Shown here in pieces: positions 5,537-6,093 of a DNA stretch of 6,093 nucleotides. Source of the stretch: a bacterium (GTDB lineage: Bacteria > Zhuqueibacterota > Zhuqueibacteria > Residuimicrobiales > Krinioviventaceae); assembly GCA_024278645.1 (NCBI GenBank), contig JAJRST010000585.1, positions 1 through 6,093 of the forward strand, in the 5' to 3' direction. The translations under genes and the position numbers were made by a program. Positions within the stretch are counted from its first letter, which is position 1, and every line of letters starts with the position of its first letter. Under the pieces are notes generated by a model. The model did no database searches. It was not told where the DNA came from and saw only the letters and a list, made by a program, of their open reading frames with translations.

Positions 5537-6093
5537 ATGTCTATTTTGGATAATGTGGAACCCATACGGCTATGGAAGCATTTTGATGCTCTGAGAAAGA
5601 TACCGCGTCCCTCCGGAAATGAAACGGCGGCCGCCGCGTATGTCATATCCATTGCAAAAAAGCTGGGGCTTGAATACGATAAAGATGAGACAGGGAACGT
5701 TCTGATTCGCAAACCGGCGTCTCCCGGGCATGAAAATGCAAAACCGATCGTACTGCAAAGCCATCTGGATATGGTCTGTGAAAAGAATTCCGACAAAGAA
5801 TTTGACTTTGACAAGGATGCCATCCAACTCGTCCGCGACGGCGACTGGCTCAAGGCCGACGGCACAACGCTGGGCGCCGACAACGGCATTGGCGTCGCCG
5901 CCATGCTGGCTATTTTTGAAGATGACTCGCTGGTGCACGGTCCCCTGGAAGGCTTGTTCACCGTCGACGAGGAGCGCGGTCTCAACGGCGCCATGAGCGT
6001 CTCAAAGGAGTGGCTCACGGGCCGCACCATGCTCAACCTTGACAGCGAGGAGATCGGCGTCTTTTCCATCGGCTGCGCCGGCGGGCGCGATAC
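5537..6093 (+). CDS. pepD: PepD-family aminoacyl-histidine dipeptidase, M20 metallopeptidase (3' end outside window)
   Basis: Cytoplasmic zinc dipeptidase that splits Xaa-His and other dipeptides for amino-acid recovery. Seen: 185 residues of open frame from ATG 5537 to the window end, with no signal peptide. Family blocks in order: LWKHFDALRKIPRPSGNE (12-29), LQSHLDMVCEKN (73-84), GTTLGADNGIGVAAMLAI (109-126), FTVDEERGLNGA (141-152), LNLDSEE (166-172). Metal ligands and catalytic residues line up with characterised PepD at a constant offset of four: His76, Asp78 (catalytic), Asp115, Glu145 (catalytic), Glu146, Asp169. The last metal-ligand His of the family lies beyond the window, as does most of the lid domain and the second half of the catalytic domain. 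It is preceded by its own terminator-insulated promoter, so it is probably transcribed alone or as the first gene of a unit running right. Confidence 0.95.
   Translation, partial: MSILDNVEPIRLWKHFDALRKIPRPSGNETAAAAYVISIAKKLGLEYDKDETGNVLIRKPASPGHENAKPIVLQSHLDMVCEKNSDKEFDFDKDAIQLVRDGDWLKADGTTLGADNGIGVAAMLAIFEDDSLVHGPLEGLFTVDEERGLNGAMSVSKEWLTGRTMLNLDSEEIGVFSIGCAGGRD

Noticed and set aside
1..6093. CRISPR, tRNA, transposon or toxin-antitoxin content
   Set aside because: No direct repeats with spacers, cloverleaf, transposase motif or small paired genes were seen; the genes are housekeeping or envelope types.

Overview
The window holds seven protein-coding genes of ordinary bacterial type, two of them cut by the window edges. 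Five lie head to tail on the minus strand (right to left: a long-chain polyprenyl diphosphate synthase, a UDP-glucuronate decarboxylase, a family 9 glycosyltransferase, the ribosome silencing factor RsfS, and arginyl-tRNA synthetase). Two lie on the plus strand to the right of a divergent AT-rich intergenic region (a DUF4097-type lipoprotein and a PepD-family dipeptidase). No tRNA, rRNA, CRISPR array, insertion sequence or phage gene was seen.

The organism looks like a Gram-negative (diderm) bacterium of moderate GC content. This rests on a lipopolysaccharide-heptosyltransferase-like GT9 enzyme, a lipoprotein with Ser at +2, and Shine-Dalgarno starts including TTG and GTG. The gene styles (DUF4097 lipoprotein, PepD, unusual ArgS signature) would suit an uncultured lineage of the Bacteroidota/Calditrichota/KSB1-like (FCB) range, but that is an impression and not shown by the sequence.

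Layout: 1-770 argS (3' end missing), overlapping by 47 bp with rsfS (724-1116); 1181-2251 GT9; a 153-bp spacer; 2405-3343 UXS; 3407-4381 polyprenyl synthase; 4382-4592 divergent promoter region; 4593-5384 lipoprotein, followed by a clear intrinsic terminator; 5385-5536 spacer with a good sigma70-like promoter and a near-perfect ribosome binding site; 5537 to the end pepD (3' end missing).

The five minus-strand genes have short gaps and no clear terminator between them, so they may be read as one unit from the promoter at 4440-4468. The first three fit envelope and isoprenoid metabolism (lipid carrier or quinone side chain, UDP-xylose supply, sugar transfer). The last two fit translation (ribosome silencing, tRNA charging). 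The most noteworthy points are the ArgS active-site signature, which reads NVVS where class I synthetases normally have HxGH, and a perfect 12-bp tandem duplication lying inside the rsfS/argS overlap and therefore translated in two frames. No convincing undescribed system was found.
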